DNA of 12,829 nt from JBFWIL01 sp050256015 (GTDB lineage Bacteria > Bacteroidota > Bacteroidia > Bacteroidales > Prolixibacteraceae). The notes beneath the pieces are model-generated. The model was given only the letters and a program-made list of their open reading frames with translations, was not told the origin of the DNA and searched no databases. Position 1 is the first letter of the stretch, and each line of letters opens with the position of its first letter. Below are positions 1-6,364 of the stretch, in pieces. Made by a program: the position numbers and the translations under genes. The stretch covers positions 1 through 12,829 of the forward strand of contig JBFWIL010000059.1 in NCBI GenBank assembly GCA_050256015.1, in the 5' to 3' direction.

Positions 1-320
1 TCGTTGAAGGAAAAAAAACGTCCGAAGGGGAGGATGGCCTGTAAACATTCAATGGCCAGGCTAAATAAGAAAACAGCCAGCAGGTAAGCTGTTTGTTTTT
101 TCATTCCCGGATCGGAAACCGTAATGAGGGTGAACAGGGAAAAGATAAAATACAGCCCGAAATGGACCAGCTTGTCCAGATGGGGAATGCCTTCAACCTG
201 TGGAAGCTCTTGCTGGGGAAGCAGGCAAAGCAGGGTAATGAAAAGAAGCCACAACAGGGTGAGTGCCCTGAAGACCGGATGATGTTTCCGGGCTGTCTGA
301 TAAAGGTTTTTAATGGTCAT
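1..320 (-). CDS. VanZ family membrane protein, N-terminal part (runs off left edge)
   Basis: This is the first 106 codons of a minus-strand gene that starts at the ATG at 320-318 and continues beyond base 1. I see three hydrophobic segments: about residues 17-35 (FRALTLLWLLFITLLCLLP lies here), 52-69 and 77-98. The motif HLDKLVHFGLYF at 47-58, then AIECLQAILPFGRFFSFN at 89-106 with the next codon starting GA (Asp or Glu), matches the VanZ-like family pattern of a conserved E..Q...P.R..S..D block. VanZ was named for low-level teicoplanin resistance, but most members are of unknown function, and this copy should not be read as a resistance gene. Its start overlaps the manC stop by 11 nt (ATGACCATTAA), which suggests coupled translation and places it last, or near last, in the obg-to-manC run. 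Family call is fairly sure; full length is unknown. Confidence 0.8.
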   Translation of the reverse strand, partial: MTIKNLYQTARKHHPVFRALTLLWLLFITLLCLLPQQELPQVEGIPHLDKLVHFGLYFIFSLFTLITVSDPGMKKQTAYLLAVFLFSLAIECLQAILPFGRFFSFN

Positions 321-1386
321 AACCGGGGTCTTGGCTGGTGAATGCTTTTAAAAATTCTTTGATGCGTTGTTCCTCTTTCTTGCTGCATATCAGCAGGCTG
401 TCGTTTGCCTCGACTATGATATAGTCGTTTAATCCCTGAATAACCACCTGCTTCCCGGCGGCAACGTAGACGATGTTGTTGCTGCTTTCGTAAAAATGTG
501 ATTTTACTGCGGATACGGCATTTCCTGCTTTCGTTTTTGCCGATTTTTCCCAGACAGCACTCCATGTTCCCAGATCCGACCAGTCGAAGCTGACTTTCTG
601 CACAAACAGCTTTTCCGCCTTTTCCAGTATGCTGTAGTCAATGGAGATGTTTTCGCAGTCGGGGTATATCCGGTTAATGTAGTTTTGTTCTTCCGGCGTG
701 TCGTAGAATGGAAGTCCGCCTTTAAAGGCAGCTGAGATTGCGGGTGCGTATTTCCGGAAAGCATGAAGTATGGTTTCCGCAGACCAGATGAAAATGCCGG
801 AGTTCCAGAGAAACCGTCCGTCAGCAAGGTAGCTTTGTGCTGTGTTCAGATCGGGTTTCTCCCTGAAGCATTCCACGGAAGTGATTTCTTCTTCCTTATT
901 TTTCATCTGGATATAGCCGTAACCGGTTTCGGGCCTGCGGGGCTGAATGCCAAGCGTTAGCAAAGCCTTCTGTGAGCGCGAGAACTCCAGTCCCTGCCTG
1001 ATGGAACGTTCAAATTTGCCGCGGTCTGCAATCAGATGGTCTGCCGGACTGACCACGATCAGGGCGTTCTTGTTCTGTTTCCATATTTTGTAACTGGCAT
1101 AGGCAATGCAGGGAGCGGTATTACGAATGCAGGGTTCTGCAAGGATATTCCGGGCTTCCAGTTCCGGACATTGGGCTTTAACCGTACCGGTGTATTTTTC
1201 TGCAGTCACAACTATCATATGATCCGGAGCACACAGGTTTTGGAAACGGTCAATGGTTTGCTGAAAAAGCGTGCGTCCGGTTCCCAGCATGTCCAGAAAC
1301 TGCTTGGGTTTTTCTTCCGTGCTGACCGGCCAGAAACGGCTGCCAATGCCTCCTGCCATGACAATCAGGTAAATAGCTTCTTCCAT
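310..1386 (-). CDS. manC: mannose-1-phosphate guanylyltransferase (GDP-mannose pyrophosphorylase)
   Basis: The enzyme makes GDP-mannose from mannose-1-phosphate and GTP in the cytoplasm, feeding mannosylated and fucosylated glycans. The 358-residue protein opens with the nucleotidyltransferase signature AGGIGSRFWPVS..EKPKQ (residues 11-29). It also has SPADH (113-117), FREKP (174-178), WNSGIF (194-199) and DWSDLGTW (268-275), all typical of the sugar-1-phosphate guanylyltransferase family, and a short C-terminal beta-rich part. It is the short single-function form; the phosphomannose isomerase cupin domain of the roughly 480-residue enterobacterial ManC is absent. I chose the ATG at 1386 because the family signature begins right after it. 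An in-frame upstream ATG at 1476 would add 30 unrelated residues inside fcl. fcl ends 17 nt upstream and the VanZ-like gene overlaps the stop by 11 nt, so the gene sits inside an operon. No clear Shine-Dalgarno sequence is seen. Confidence 0.95.
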   Translation of the reverse strand: MEEAIYLIVMAGGIGSRFWPVSTEEKPKQFLDMLGTGRTLFQQTIDRFQNLCAPDHMIVVTAEKYTGTVKAQCPELEARNILAEPCIRNTAPCIAYASYKIWKQNKNALIVVSPADHLIADRGKFERSIRQGLEFSRSQKALLTLGIQPRRPETGYGYIQMKNKEEEITSVECFREKPDLNTAQSYLADGRFLWNSGIFIWSAETILHAFRKYAPAISAAFKGGLPFYDTPEEQNYINRIYPDCENISIDYSILEKAEKLFVQKVSFDWSDLGTWSAVWEKSAKTKAGNAVSAVKSHFYESSNNIVYVAAGKQVVIQGLNDYIIVEANDSLLICSKKEEQRIKEFLKAFTSQDPGYDH

Positions 1387-1403
1387 GTGTTTTTGATTAA
1401 GGT

Positions 1404-2498
1404 TTATTGCAGTCCGCTTAGAAACCAGTTGTACAGAAGCGGAACACCCTGTTCCAGGTTCAGCCTGTGCTTCCAACCCAGCTTGTTCAGTTTTCCCGGA
1501 TCGGTGAGCTTGCGCATGGTCCCGTCGGGTTTGGACGGATCAAAGCAGAGTTCACCCCGGTAGCCGATGGTTTTTTTTATGAGTCGGGCCAACCCTCCAA
1601 TGCTGATCTCTTCACCGGTCCCGATGTTGATGTGGGTATTGCGAATTTCCTGCTGACCCGGACTGAATAACTCTCTGAAATTGATGTGCTCCATTACGAA
1701 GATGCAGGCATCGGCCATATCTTCACTCCAAAGGAATTCACGCAAAGGTTTGCCTGAGCCCCAGATGTCTACTGCTGCAGTTTTATTATTTATAAGCCGG
1801 ATGCCATGTTTTTGCAGCATATCCAGAATTTGCCGGCGGTCTGATTTTCCCGTAAGCCCTTCCACCGGCCTTCGGTTCAGGTCCTTGCAGATGAGTTCCC
1901 AGTTGTTGTTTTCCAGGCATTTCCCCAGATGAATCTTTCGCATCAGGGCTGGGAGCACATGTGATTTTTCCAGGTCGAAGTTGTCGTTGGGGCCGTATAG
2001 GTTGGTGGGCATGACCGAAAGGAAATTGGTGCCGTACTGCAGGTTATAACTTTCGCACATTTTGATTCCGGTAATCTTGGCAATGGCGTAGGGCTCGTTG
2101 GTATATTCCAGCGGTGAGCTCAGCAGGCAGTCTTCGGACATGGGCTGGGGAGCTTCCCCTGGATAGATGCAGGTGCTGCCGAGAAAAAGCAGTTTCTTCA
2201 CCCCGTTCTTCCAGGCCTGATGGATCACGTTGCCCTGGATCATCAGATTCTCATAAATAAACTGCCCCCTGTAAGTAGAGTTGGCCATTATTCCGCCCAC
2301 CCGGGCTGCTGCCAGAAAAACGCAGTCCGGTTTTTCCCGGGAAAAAAAGTCTGCTACGGCATCCTGATCCGTCAGGTCCAGTTCCTGATGTGTTTTGAGC
2401 AGCAAGCGTTCATAACCCCTGCGTTTTAACTCCATGCAGATGGCCGATCCAACCAGTCCCCGGTGTCCGGCAACGAAAATCTTATCTGTCTTTTTCAT
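1404..2498 (-). CDS. fcl: GDP-L-fucose synthase (GDP-4-keto-6-deoxy-mannose epimerase/reductase)
   Basis: Cytoplasmic short-chain dehydrogenase/reductase that epimerises and reduces GDP-4-keto-6-deoxy-D-mannose with NADPH to GDP-L-fucose (also called wcaG). Evidence in the 364-residue protein: the nucleotide-binding loop GHRGLVGSA at 11-19, AAARVGGI at 63-70, catalytic-region GSTCIYP at 107-113, the YxxxK pair Y137/K141 in EPYAIAK, and MPTNLYGPNDNFD at 163-175. Compared with the roughly 320-residue E. coli enzyme there is an extra stretch at about residues 196-242 with KDLNRRPVEG. From memory, Bacteroidetes homologues share this insert, so it looks lineage-typical rather than damage. The ATG overlaps the stop of the upstream 46-codon ORF as ATGA, and manC follows after 17 nt. 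GDP-mannose from ManC would need the dehydratase Gmd before reaching this enzyme, and gmd is not in this window. Confidence 0.95.
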   Translation of the reverse strand: MKKTDKIFVAGHRGLVGSAICMELKRRGYERLLLKTHQELDLTDQDAVADFFSREKPDCVFLAAARVGGIMANSTYRGQFIYENLMIQGNVIHQAWKNGVKKLLFLGSTCIYPGEAPQPMSEDCLLSSPLEYTNEPYAIAKITGIKMCESYNLQYGTNFLSVMPTNLYGPNDNFDLEKSHVLPALMRKIHLGKCLENNNWELICKDLNRRPVEGLTGKSDRRQILDMLQKHGIRLINNKTAAVDIWGSGKPLREFLWSEDMADACIFVMEHINFRELFSPGQQEIRNTHINIGTGEEISIGGLARLIKKTIGYRGELCFDPSKPDGTMRKLTDPGKLNKLGWKHRLNLEQGVPLLYNWFLSGLQ

Positions 2499-2635
2499 GT
2501 TATTTTATTTGATTTTCTCCGGAATTTTTCATCCGGGGAATGGAGCAGCAAGTTACAAATTGTTAACAGGAAATCAATGTCCATGCCGGAGTCATGGGCC
2601 GGAAACCGGCGATATTCCATGTCAATTTCCTGCAT
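2495..2635 (-). CDS. candidate 46-residue small protein coupled between PAP2 and fcl genes
   Basis: I found this by translating the 138-nt gap between the PAP2 gene and fcl. Its ATG (2635-2633) lies 1 nt after the PAP2 stop (TGACATG). Its TGA (2497-2495) overlaps the fcl start codon as ATGA. It therefore fills the gap exactly, in a frame different from both neighbours. The peptide begins MQEIDMEYRRFP, has a short hydrophobic stretch FLLTICNLLL at 22-31 and a basic tail KFRRKSNKIT at 37-46. An internal ATG at codon 6 is another possible start. I recognise no family. A gap of this size stays open by chance roughly one time in ten, so the case rests mainly on the two tight junctions. Alternatives: an untranslated spacer (it contains a 5-bp GCCGG/CCGGC hairpin at 2598-2610) or a leader whose translation helps fcl initiation. 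Confidence 0.42.
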   Translation of the reverse strand: MQEIDMEYRRFPAHDSGMDIDFLLTICNLLLHSPDEKFRRKSNKIT

Positions 2636-2636
2636 G

Positions 2637-3332
2637 TCAGATCCAGTTATAGTGAACCATGCGACTGGCAATCAGCAGGGTGATCAGTACCGTGACAGAA
2701 AAGACGAGGAAAATATACCAGAACTCTTTTTCCTTCAGATGGATTTCCGTCAGCTTGGGTGTACTTAACGTCAGATAATTGCATTCCAGCAGTACCAGCA
2801 GTTTGAAGCAGCCATAGCCTACCAGGAGACCAAAAAGCATGCCTGCCAGGAGGTCTCCCGGATAATGCAGACCGAGGTAAATCCGGGTGTAACTAATCAT
2901 GCACGCCCAAAAAAAGATCAACAGGCTATATCTGCGGTTCCGGAACAGCAGGGCGGTGAACATCGCTGTAGCAAAGCTGTTGGACGCATGAGACGAAAAG
3001 AATCCGTATGTACCTCCCTGGGTCACCACATGATGAACCAGCTGGCTGATGCCGGGATCGTGTGTGGGCCGCAGCCGTTGTACCGTATCCTTAACCAGAC
3101 CGCTCATCTGGTCGCTGATAAGGATGGACAGAGCCAGTAAAAATATGATAACCAGGGCTTTTGACCGGTATCTTTTCAGGATAAACCAGATGATTGACAG
3201 GTAAAACAACATCCAGATTCCGGTTCCTGTAAAAAACACCATGGTTGCATCCCAAAAGGGATTGTGCTGTCCGTTCAGGCTTAAAAACAGGGATTTGTCA
3301 AGGCTTAGGATAGAGTCAAACAGTCTGTTCAT
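2637..3332 (-). CDS. PAP2-family integral membrane phosphatase
   Basis: A 231-residue polytopic membrane protein of the type 2 phosphatidic acid phosphatase family, which removes phosphate from lipid phosphates or diphosphates such as phosphatidate, phosphatidylglycerophosphate or undecaprenyl diphosphate. The three active-site motifs are visible: C1 as K81xxxxxxR88P89, C2 as FSSH at 112-115 (usual form PSGH, keeping the catalytic His115), and C3 as T149R150xxxxxH156xxxD160 (usual SRxxxxxHxxxD). Hydrophobic segments lie at about 30-52, 59-76, 117-131, 136-150, 160-182 and 205-224; the last, after motif C3, is a C-terminal extension. The exact substrate cannot be told from the sequence. The start overlaps the obg stop as ATGA, giving translational coupling. 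Neighbouring GDP-sugar genes make a role in recycling lipid carriers for envelope glycans plausible, but that is inference. Confidence 0.9.
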   Translation of the reverse strand: MNRLFDSILSLDKSLFLSLNGQHNPFWDATMVFFTGTGIWMLFYLSIIWFILKRYRSKALVIIFLLALSILISDQMSGLVKDTVQRLRPTHDPGISQLVHHVVTQGGTYGFFSSHASNSFATAMFTALLFRNRRYSLLIFFWACMISYTRIYLGLHYPGDLLAGMLFGLLVGYGCFKLLVLLECNYLTLSTPKLTEIHLKEKEFWYIFLVFSVTVLITLLIASRMVHYNWI

Positions 3333-4321
3333 GAAGGATTCAGAATTTGCCAGATTTTGTCTTTTAGTTTGCTGATACCCGTTCCGGTGACCGAAGATAT
3401 AAAATCGTGCGGAATATCGTGCAATTCCAGGCTGATTTCCTTTTGCAATTCGTCGTCCAGAAAATCGGATTTACTGATTACCAGGAATCGTTCTTTGTCG
3501 AGCAGTTCCGGGTTGTATTTTTCCAGCTCATCCAGCAGGATCTGGTATTCGCCGCGGTAGTCTTTGCTGTCGGCAGGTACCAGGAACAACAGCATGGCAT
3601 TCCGTTCAATGTGTCTTAGAAAACGCAGTCCAAGTCCTTTTCCCCGATGGGCTCCTTCAATGATGCCGGGAATGTCGGCCATGACAAAGGACTGTTGTTT
3701 CCGGTAAGAGACAATGCCCAGGTTCGGGACCAGGGTGGTGAACGGATAATCGGCTATTTGGGGTTTGGCTGCAGAAACCACGGAAAGCAGGGTTGATTTT
3801 CCGGCGCTGGGGAAGCCCACCAGTCCGACATCTGCCAGTACCTTCAACTCCAGGATCTTCCATCCTTCCTCGCCGGGTTCGCCAGGCTGGGCATAACGGG
3901 GCGTCTGGTTGGTGGCCGACTTGAAATGCATGTTGCCCAGTCCGCCCCTTCCTCCTTTGACCAGAATCCGGCTTTCGCCGTCACGGGTAATTTCAAACAG
4001 GAATTCACCTGTTTCAGCATCTTTGGCAACAGTTCCCAGGGGTACTTCAATGACCATGCCTTTGCCGTCGGCTCCGAAACTTCCCCGGGCGCCGCCAGCT
4101 TCTCCGTGTCCGGCAAACAGATGCCGCCGGTAGCGAAGGTGAAGCAGGGTCCACATTTGAGAATTTCCTTTTACAATCACATGACCGCCACTTCCTCCAT
4201 CTCCTCCGTCAGGTCCTCCCTTGGGAACAAATTTCTCGCGCCGCAGGTGGGCAGATCCGGGTCCCCCGTTTCCCGAGCGGCAAAAAATCTTTACGTAATC
4301 GACGAAATTGGTTTCAGCCAT
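3329..4321 (-). CDS. obg: Obg/CgtA GTPase, ribosome assembly and stress response
   Basis: Conserved GTPase that binds the large ribosomal subunit and acts in 50S maturation and growth control. The 330-residue protein has the glycine-rich Obg fold at about 1-158 ([43 protein letters not shown]) and a GTPase domain at about 160-328. GTPase motifs: G1 GFPSAGKST 169-177, switch residues TT 195-196, G3 DIPG 216-219, G4 SKSD 283-286, G5 SSVTG 309-313. G4 differs from the usual NKxD; I recall SK.D in Bacteroidetes Obg, so it is probably a lineage feature. The C-terminal OCT domain of some Obg proteins is missing, again usual here. Transcription from upstream adk is likely cut by a terminator 30 nt before the start, so obg probably has its own promoter and heads the run that continues into PAP2 (4-nt overlap) and onwards. 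Confidence 0.97.
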   Translation of the reverse strand: MAETNFVDYVKIFCRSGNGGPGSAHLRREKFVPKGGPDGGDGGSGGHVIVKGNSQMWTLLHLRYRRHLFAGHGEAGGARGSFGADGKGMVIEVPLGTVAKDAETGEFLFEITRDGESRILVKGGRGGLGNMHFKSATNQTPRYAQPGEPGEEGWKILELKVLADVGLVGFPSAGKSTLLSVVSAAKPQIADYPFTTLVPNLGIVSYRKQQSFVMADIPGIIEGAHRGKGLGLRFLRHIERNAMLLFLVPADSKDYRGEYQILLDELEKYNPELLDKERFLVISKSDFLDDELQKEISLELHDIPHDFISSVTGTGISKLKDKIWQILNPS

Positions 4322-4343
4322 ATGTTGTCCGTGTTGGGTTGGT

Positions 4344-4351
4344 GCAAGATA
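4344..4351 (-). promoter_or_regulatory. candidate -7 element for obg, overlapping terminator T-tract
   Basis: On the minus strand the sequence TATCTTGC lies directly after the terminator U-tract and about 22 nt before the obg ATG. It resembles the Bacteroidetes -7 consensus TAnnTTTG with one T missing. A terminator immediately upstream makes an obg promoter necessary unless read-through is used. I could not find a matching TTTG -33 element, so this is a weak call. Confidence 0.3.
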
Positions 4352-4385
4352 AATAAAAAAGACGAATGTATCCGGTACATTCGTC
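4351..4385 (-). terminator. rho-independent terminator after adk
   Basis: A perfect 10-bp inverted repeat, GACGAATGTA at 4361-4370 and TACATTCGTC at 4376-4385, encloses a 5-nt loop. Read on the minus strand it is followed by TTTTTTATTT (4360-4351). It lies 21 nt after the adk stop and ends 29 nt before the obg start, so it separates the hpt-adk unit from the obg run. The T-rich tail is only on the minus-strand side, which gives the direction. Confidence 0.88.
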
Positions 4386-4406
4386 TGTGATTCCGTGTAT
4401 ACTGCT

Positions 4407-4979
4407 TTAAAGAGAAGAAACCGTATTGTTTAAACGCCAGGCAATTTTATCTATGGTCCCCATGCCGTTTACACTGAATAATTTGTTCTGGGCGGCGTAA
4501 TAATCTTTCAGCGGGGCGGTTTTTTTCTGATATACATTAATCCGGTTTTCGATGACACTCATGTTTTGATCATCCTCCCTGCCCGAGGTCTTCCCCCTGG
4601 TTAACAGCCGGCTTACCAGCTCTTGTTTTTCCACTTCCAGGGACAGCATGCCCGAAACCGGGGTGTTGTTCTCGTTCAGTAACTGGTCCAGGGTTTCTGC
4701 CTGGGCTACGGTGCGCGGAAAACCGTCAAAAATAAAACCTTTGGCTGTTTTGTTGGCATCCAGTTTATTTTTGATCATTCCGATCACGACCGAATCGGGG
4801 ACAAGCTCTCCCTTGTTCATAAAGTTCCTGGCCTTTATACCCAGCGGGGTGGAGGCAGCAATTTCACTGCGGAGCAGGTCACCGGTTGAGAGGTGAATCA
4901 ATCCGAAATGCTGAATCAGGAATTCTGCCTGGGTTCCTTTTCCCGCCCCCGGAGGTCCAAAAAGTACAATGTTTAACAT
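4407..4979 (-). CDS. adk: adenylate kinase, short (LID-less) form
   Basis: Cytoplasmic enzyme that interconverts ATP + AMP and 2 ADP, balancing adenine nucleotides. The 190-residue protein starts with [19 protein letters not shown]; the P-loop GPPGAGKGT is at 8-16. The AMP-binding site shows STGDLLR at 31-37 and GFPRTVAQ at 86-93. The lid region is the short form [10 protein letters not shown] at 128-137, with no four-cysteine zinc lid, so this is the 185-195 residue class rather than the roughly 215-residue class. It lies 44 nt downstream of hpt with no promoter-like sequence between them, so the two are probably co-transcribed and stopped by the terminator at 4351-4385. Both act on purine nucleotide pools. 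Confidence 0.97.
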   Translation of the reverse strand: MLNIVLFGPPGAGKGTQAEFLIQHFGLIHLSTGDLLRSEIAASTPLGIKARNFMNKGELVPDSVVIGMIKNKLDANKTAKGFIFDGFPRTVAQAETLDQLLNENNTPVSGMLSLEVEKQELVSRLLTRGKTSGREDDQNMSVIENRINVYQKKTAPLKDYYAAQNKLFSVNGMGTIDKIAWRLNNTVSSL

Positions 4980-5023
4980 GTGTTTGTAGTTTGTTGAAAT
5001 GGTTGATTCGTATTCGCAGTTTA

Positions 5024-5566
5024 TCAGGCTTGAACCACCCGGTATATATCGATCAGGTTGCGTCCTCTTCCTTCGTAGTCGAGGCCGTATCCCACAATAA
5101 AATCATTTGGAATTTCGAGTCCCACATAATCCAGCTTTACTTTCCGGATCAGTGCGTCTGGTTTTAAGAGTAGGGAGGCAACCTGAACTTCCGCCGGATT
5201 CTTGGCCCGGATTTGTCCGATTGTTTTTTCAATGGTTATCCCAGTGTCGACAATATCCTCCAGAATAACTACGGTCCTGCCGCTCAGATCTTCGTTCAGG
5301 CCAATCAGCTCCCGGACCTCTCCTGAGGAACGGGTTCCGGAGTAAGATGCCAGTTTTACAAAGGAAATTTCCGCATCAAGCAGGCTGATCCGCTTGAATA
5401 TCTCGGCCGCAAACATGAACGAACCGTTCAGTATACAGAGGAACAACGGATTTTTTCCCTCCAGTGTTTCATTCATTTCTTCGGCAATCCGTTCGACTAC
5501 AGAGCGTATTTTCTCGTAGGGGATGAACAATTCGAATTCTTTGTCAACAATCGTAATATTAGCCAT
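5024..5566 (-). CDS. hpt: hypoxanthine phosphoribosyltransferase
   Basis: Purine salvage enzyme that transfers ribose-5-phosphate from PRPP to hypoxanthine (and usually guanine), giving IMP or GMP in the cytoplasm. The 180-residue protein is of normal family length. It has LNGS at 46-49 (pyrophosphate-binding loop), ASYSGT at 73-78, and the PRPP signature VVILEDIVDTGIT at 99-111. The aromatic/acidic C-terminal base-binding region is NDFIVGYGLDYEGRGRNL (154-171). The ATG at 5566 fits the family N-terminus. It is divergent from purE across 155 nt and is followed by adk after 44 nt, so it opens a two-gene nucleotide unit. Confidence 0.96.
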   Translation of the reverse strand: MANITIVDKEFELFIPYEKIRSVVERIAEEMNETLEGKNPLFLCILNGSFMFAAEIFKRISLLDAEISFVKLASYSGTRSSGEVRELIGLNEDLSGRTVVILEDIVDTGITIEKTIGQIRAKNPAEVQVASLLLKPDALIRKVKLDYVGLEIPNDFIVGYGLDYEGRGRNLIDIYRVVQA

Positions 5567-5660
5567 GATCTGTAATTTTAGCAGGGTCTTGTATTGGGAT
5601 CCGGTTTGTTTTTATAAATTCCGGAAATTGAATTATTTTAGCTTCGATTTTTAAAAGATG

Positions 5661-5668
5661 CAAAGTAA
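5661..5668 (-). promoter_or_regulatory. candidate -7 promoter element for hpt-adk
   Basis: The minus-strand sequence TTACTTTG (followed by CATC) sits in the hpt/purE divergent spacer. It matches the Bacteroidetes -7 consensus TAnnTTTG except at the second position. Transcription starting just after it would give an hpt leader of about 85-90 nt, containing the TTCCGGAA palindrome at 5619-5626. No convincing TTTG at -33 is visible. No equally good element was found for purE in this spacer. Confidence 0.38.
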
Positions 5669-5721
5669 CAAAAAATAATTGCTCGGCTGAACCCAGTACG
5701 GGCTTAAATTTTCAAAAAAGT

Positions 5722-6228
5722 ATGGAAGCCAGGGTTAGCATTATTATGGGAAGCACTTCTGACCTGGAGGTGATGGAAGGAGCAGCAAGAGTGCTGGATG
5801 AGTTTGAAATTCCCTTTGAGATCAATGCTTTGTCGGCACACCGGACCCCGGATGCCGTGGAGCAATTTGCCCGGGAGGCCGAAGGAAAGGGAATTAGGGT
5901 TATTATTGCCGGTGCCGGTATGGCAGCCCATTTGCCGGGAGTGATCGCTGCGATGACTCCCCTACCCGTAATCGGGGTACCGATCCGGGCGGGCATGGAG
6001 GGGCTGGATGCCCTGTTGGCTATAGTGCAGATGCCTCCCGGAATTCCTGTGGCCACTGTGGCCGTTAACGGGGCGTACAATGCCGGAATTCTTGCTGTGC
6101 AGATGCTTTCGCTGGGAGATGAAGCTGTACGGGAAAAGTTGGTTCAGTTCAAGCAGAACCTTAGAAACAAGATTGTTCAAGCCAACAGGGATCTGTCCGA
6201 AGTTCGCTATCGGTATAAAACCAATTAA
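5722..6228 (+). CDS. purE: N5-carboxyaminoimidazole ribonucleotide mutase (PurE, class I)
   Basis: De novo purine enzyme that forms CAIR, by mutase action on N5-CAIR in class I enzymes. The 168-residue protein contains GSTSD at 10-14, SAHRTP at 38-43 (with the conserved active-site His40), AGAGMAAHLPG at 63-73, PVIGVPI at 82-88 and GLDALLAIVQMPPGIPV at 94-110. These are class I features; class II enzymes carry different residues around the active site. The segment before GLDALL looks about one residue shorter than in E. coli. The partner gene purK is not in this window. It is divergent from hpt, so salvage and de novo purine genes share one spacer. The ATG at 5722 gives the normal N-terminus. 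Confidence 0.95.
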   Translation: MEARVSIIMGSTSDLEVMEGAARVLDEFEIPFEINALSAHRTPDAVEQFAREAEGKGIRVIIAGAGMAAHLPGVIAAMTPLPVIGVPIRAGMEGLDALLAIVQMPPGIPVATVAVNGAYNAGILAVQMLSLGDEAVREKLVQFKQNLRNKIVQANRDLSEVRYRYKTN

Positions 6229-6364
6229 TTGATTTCAAGTGTACTTATTCTCATATTCCGGGTGAAAAAACCATGCAGGAATAGGGTGAGTCTTTGTAAA
6301 AAAGCGTAATTTGTACTGACTTTTGTGCGATTTAAGGGTGGAACGAAAGGTTTATCCTTGGCGT

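Noticed and set aside
1..320. VanZ-like gene as an antibiotic-resistance marker.
   Set aside because: Only family-level similarity is visible, with no other van genes, and most VanZ-family proteins have no link to glycopeptide resistance.
93..341. 82-codon plus-strand open frame at the left edge.
   Set aside because: The opposite strand encodes an N-terminus with VanZ-family motifs and membrane segments, coupled to manC; the plus-strand frame is its shadow.
1387..1476. Longer manC start at 1476 adding 30 residues.
   Set aside because: The extra residues lie inside fcl, match nothing in the family, and the catalytic signature begins just after the ATG at 1386.
1036..1563. 175-codon plus-strand open frame across the manC/fcl junction.
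   Set aside because: It spans two well-supported minus-strand genes and shows no protein-like features beyond an open frame.
2598..2610. Small hairpin GCCGG-AAA-CCGGC between PAP2 and fcl considered as a terminator.
   Set aside because: The stem is only 5 bp and no T-tract follows on either strand; it also falls within the candidate small ORF.
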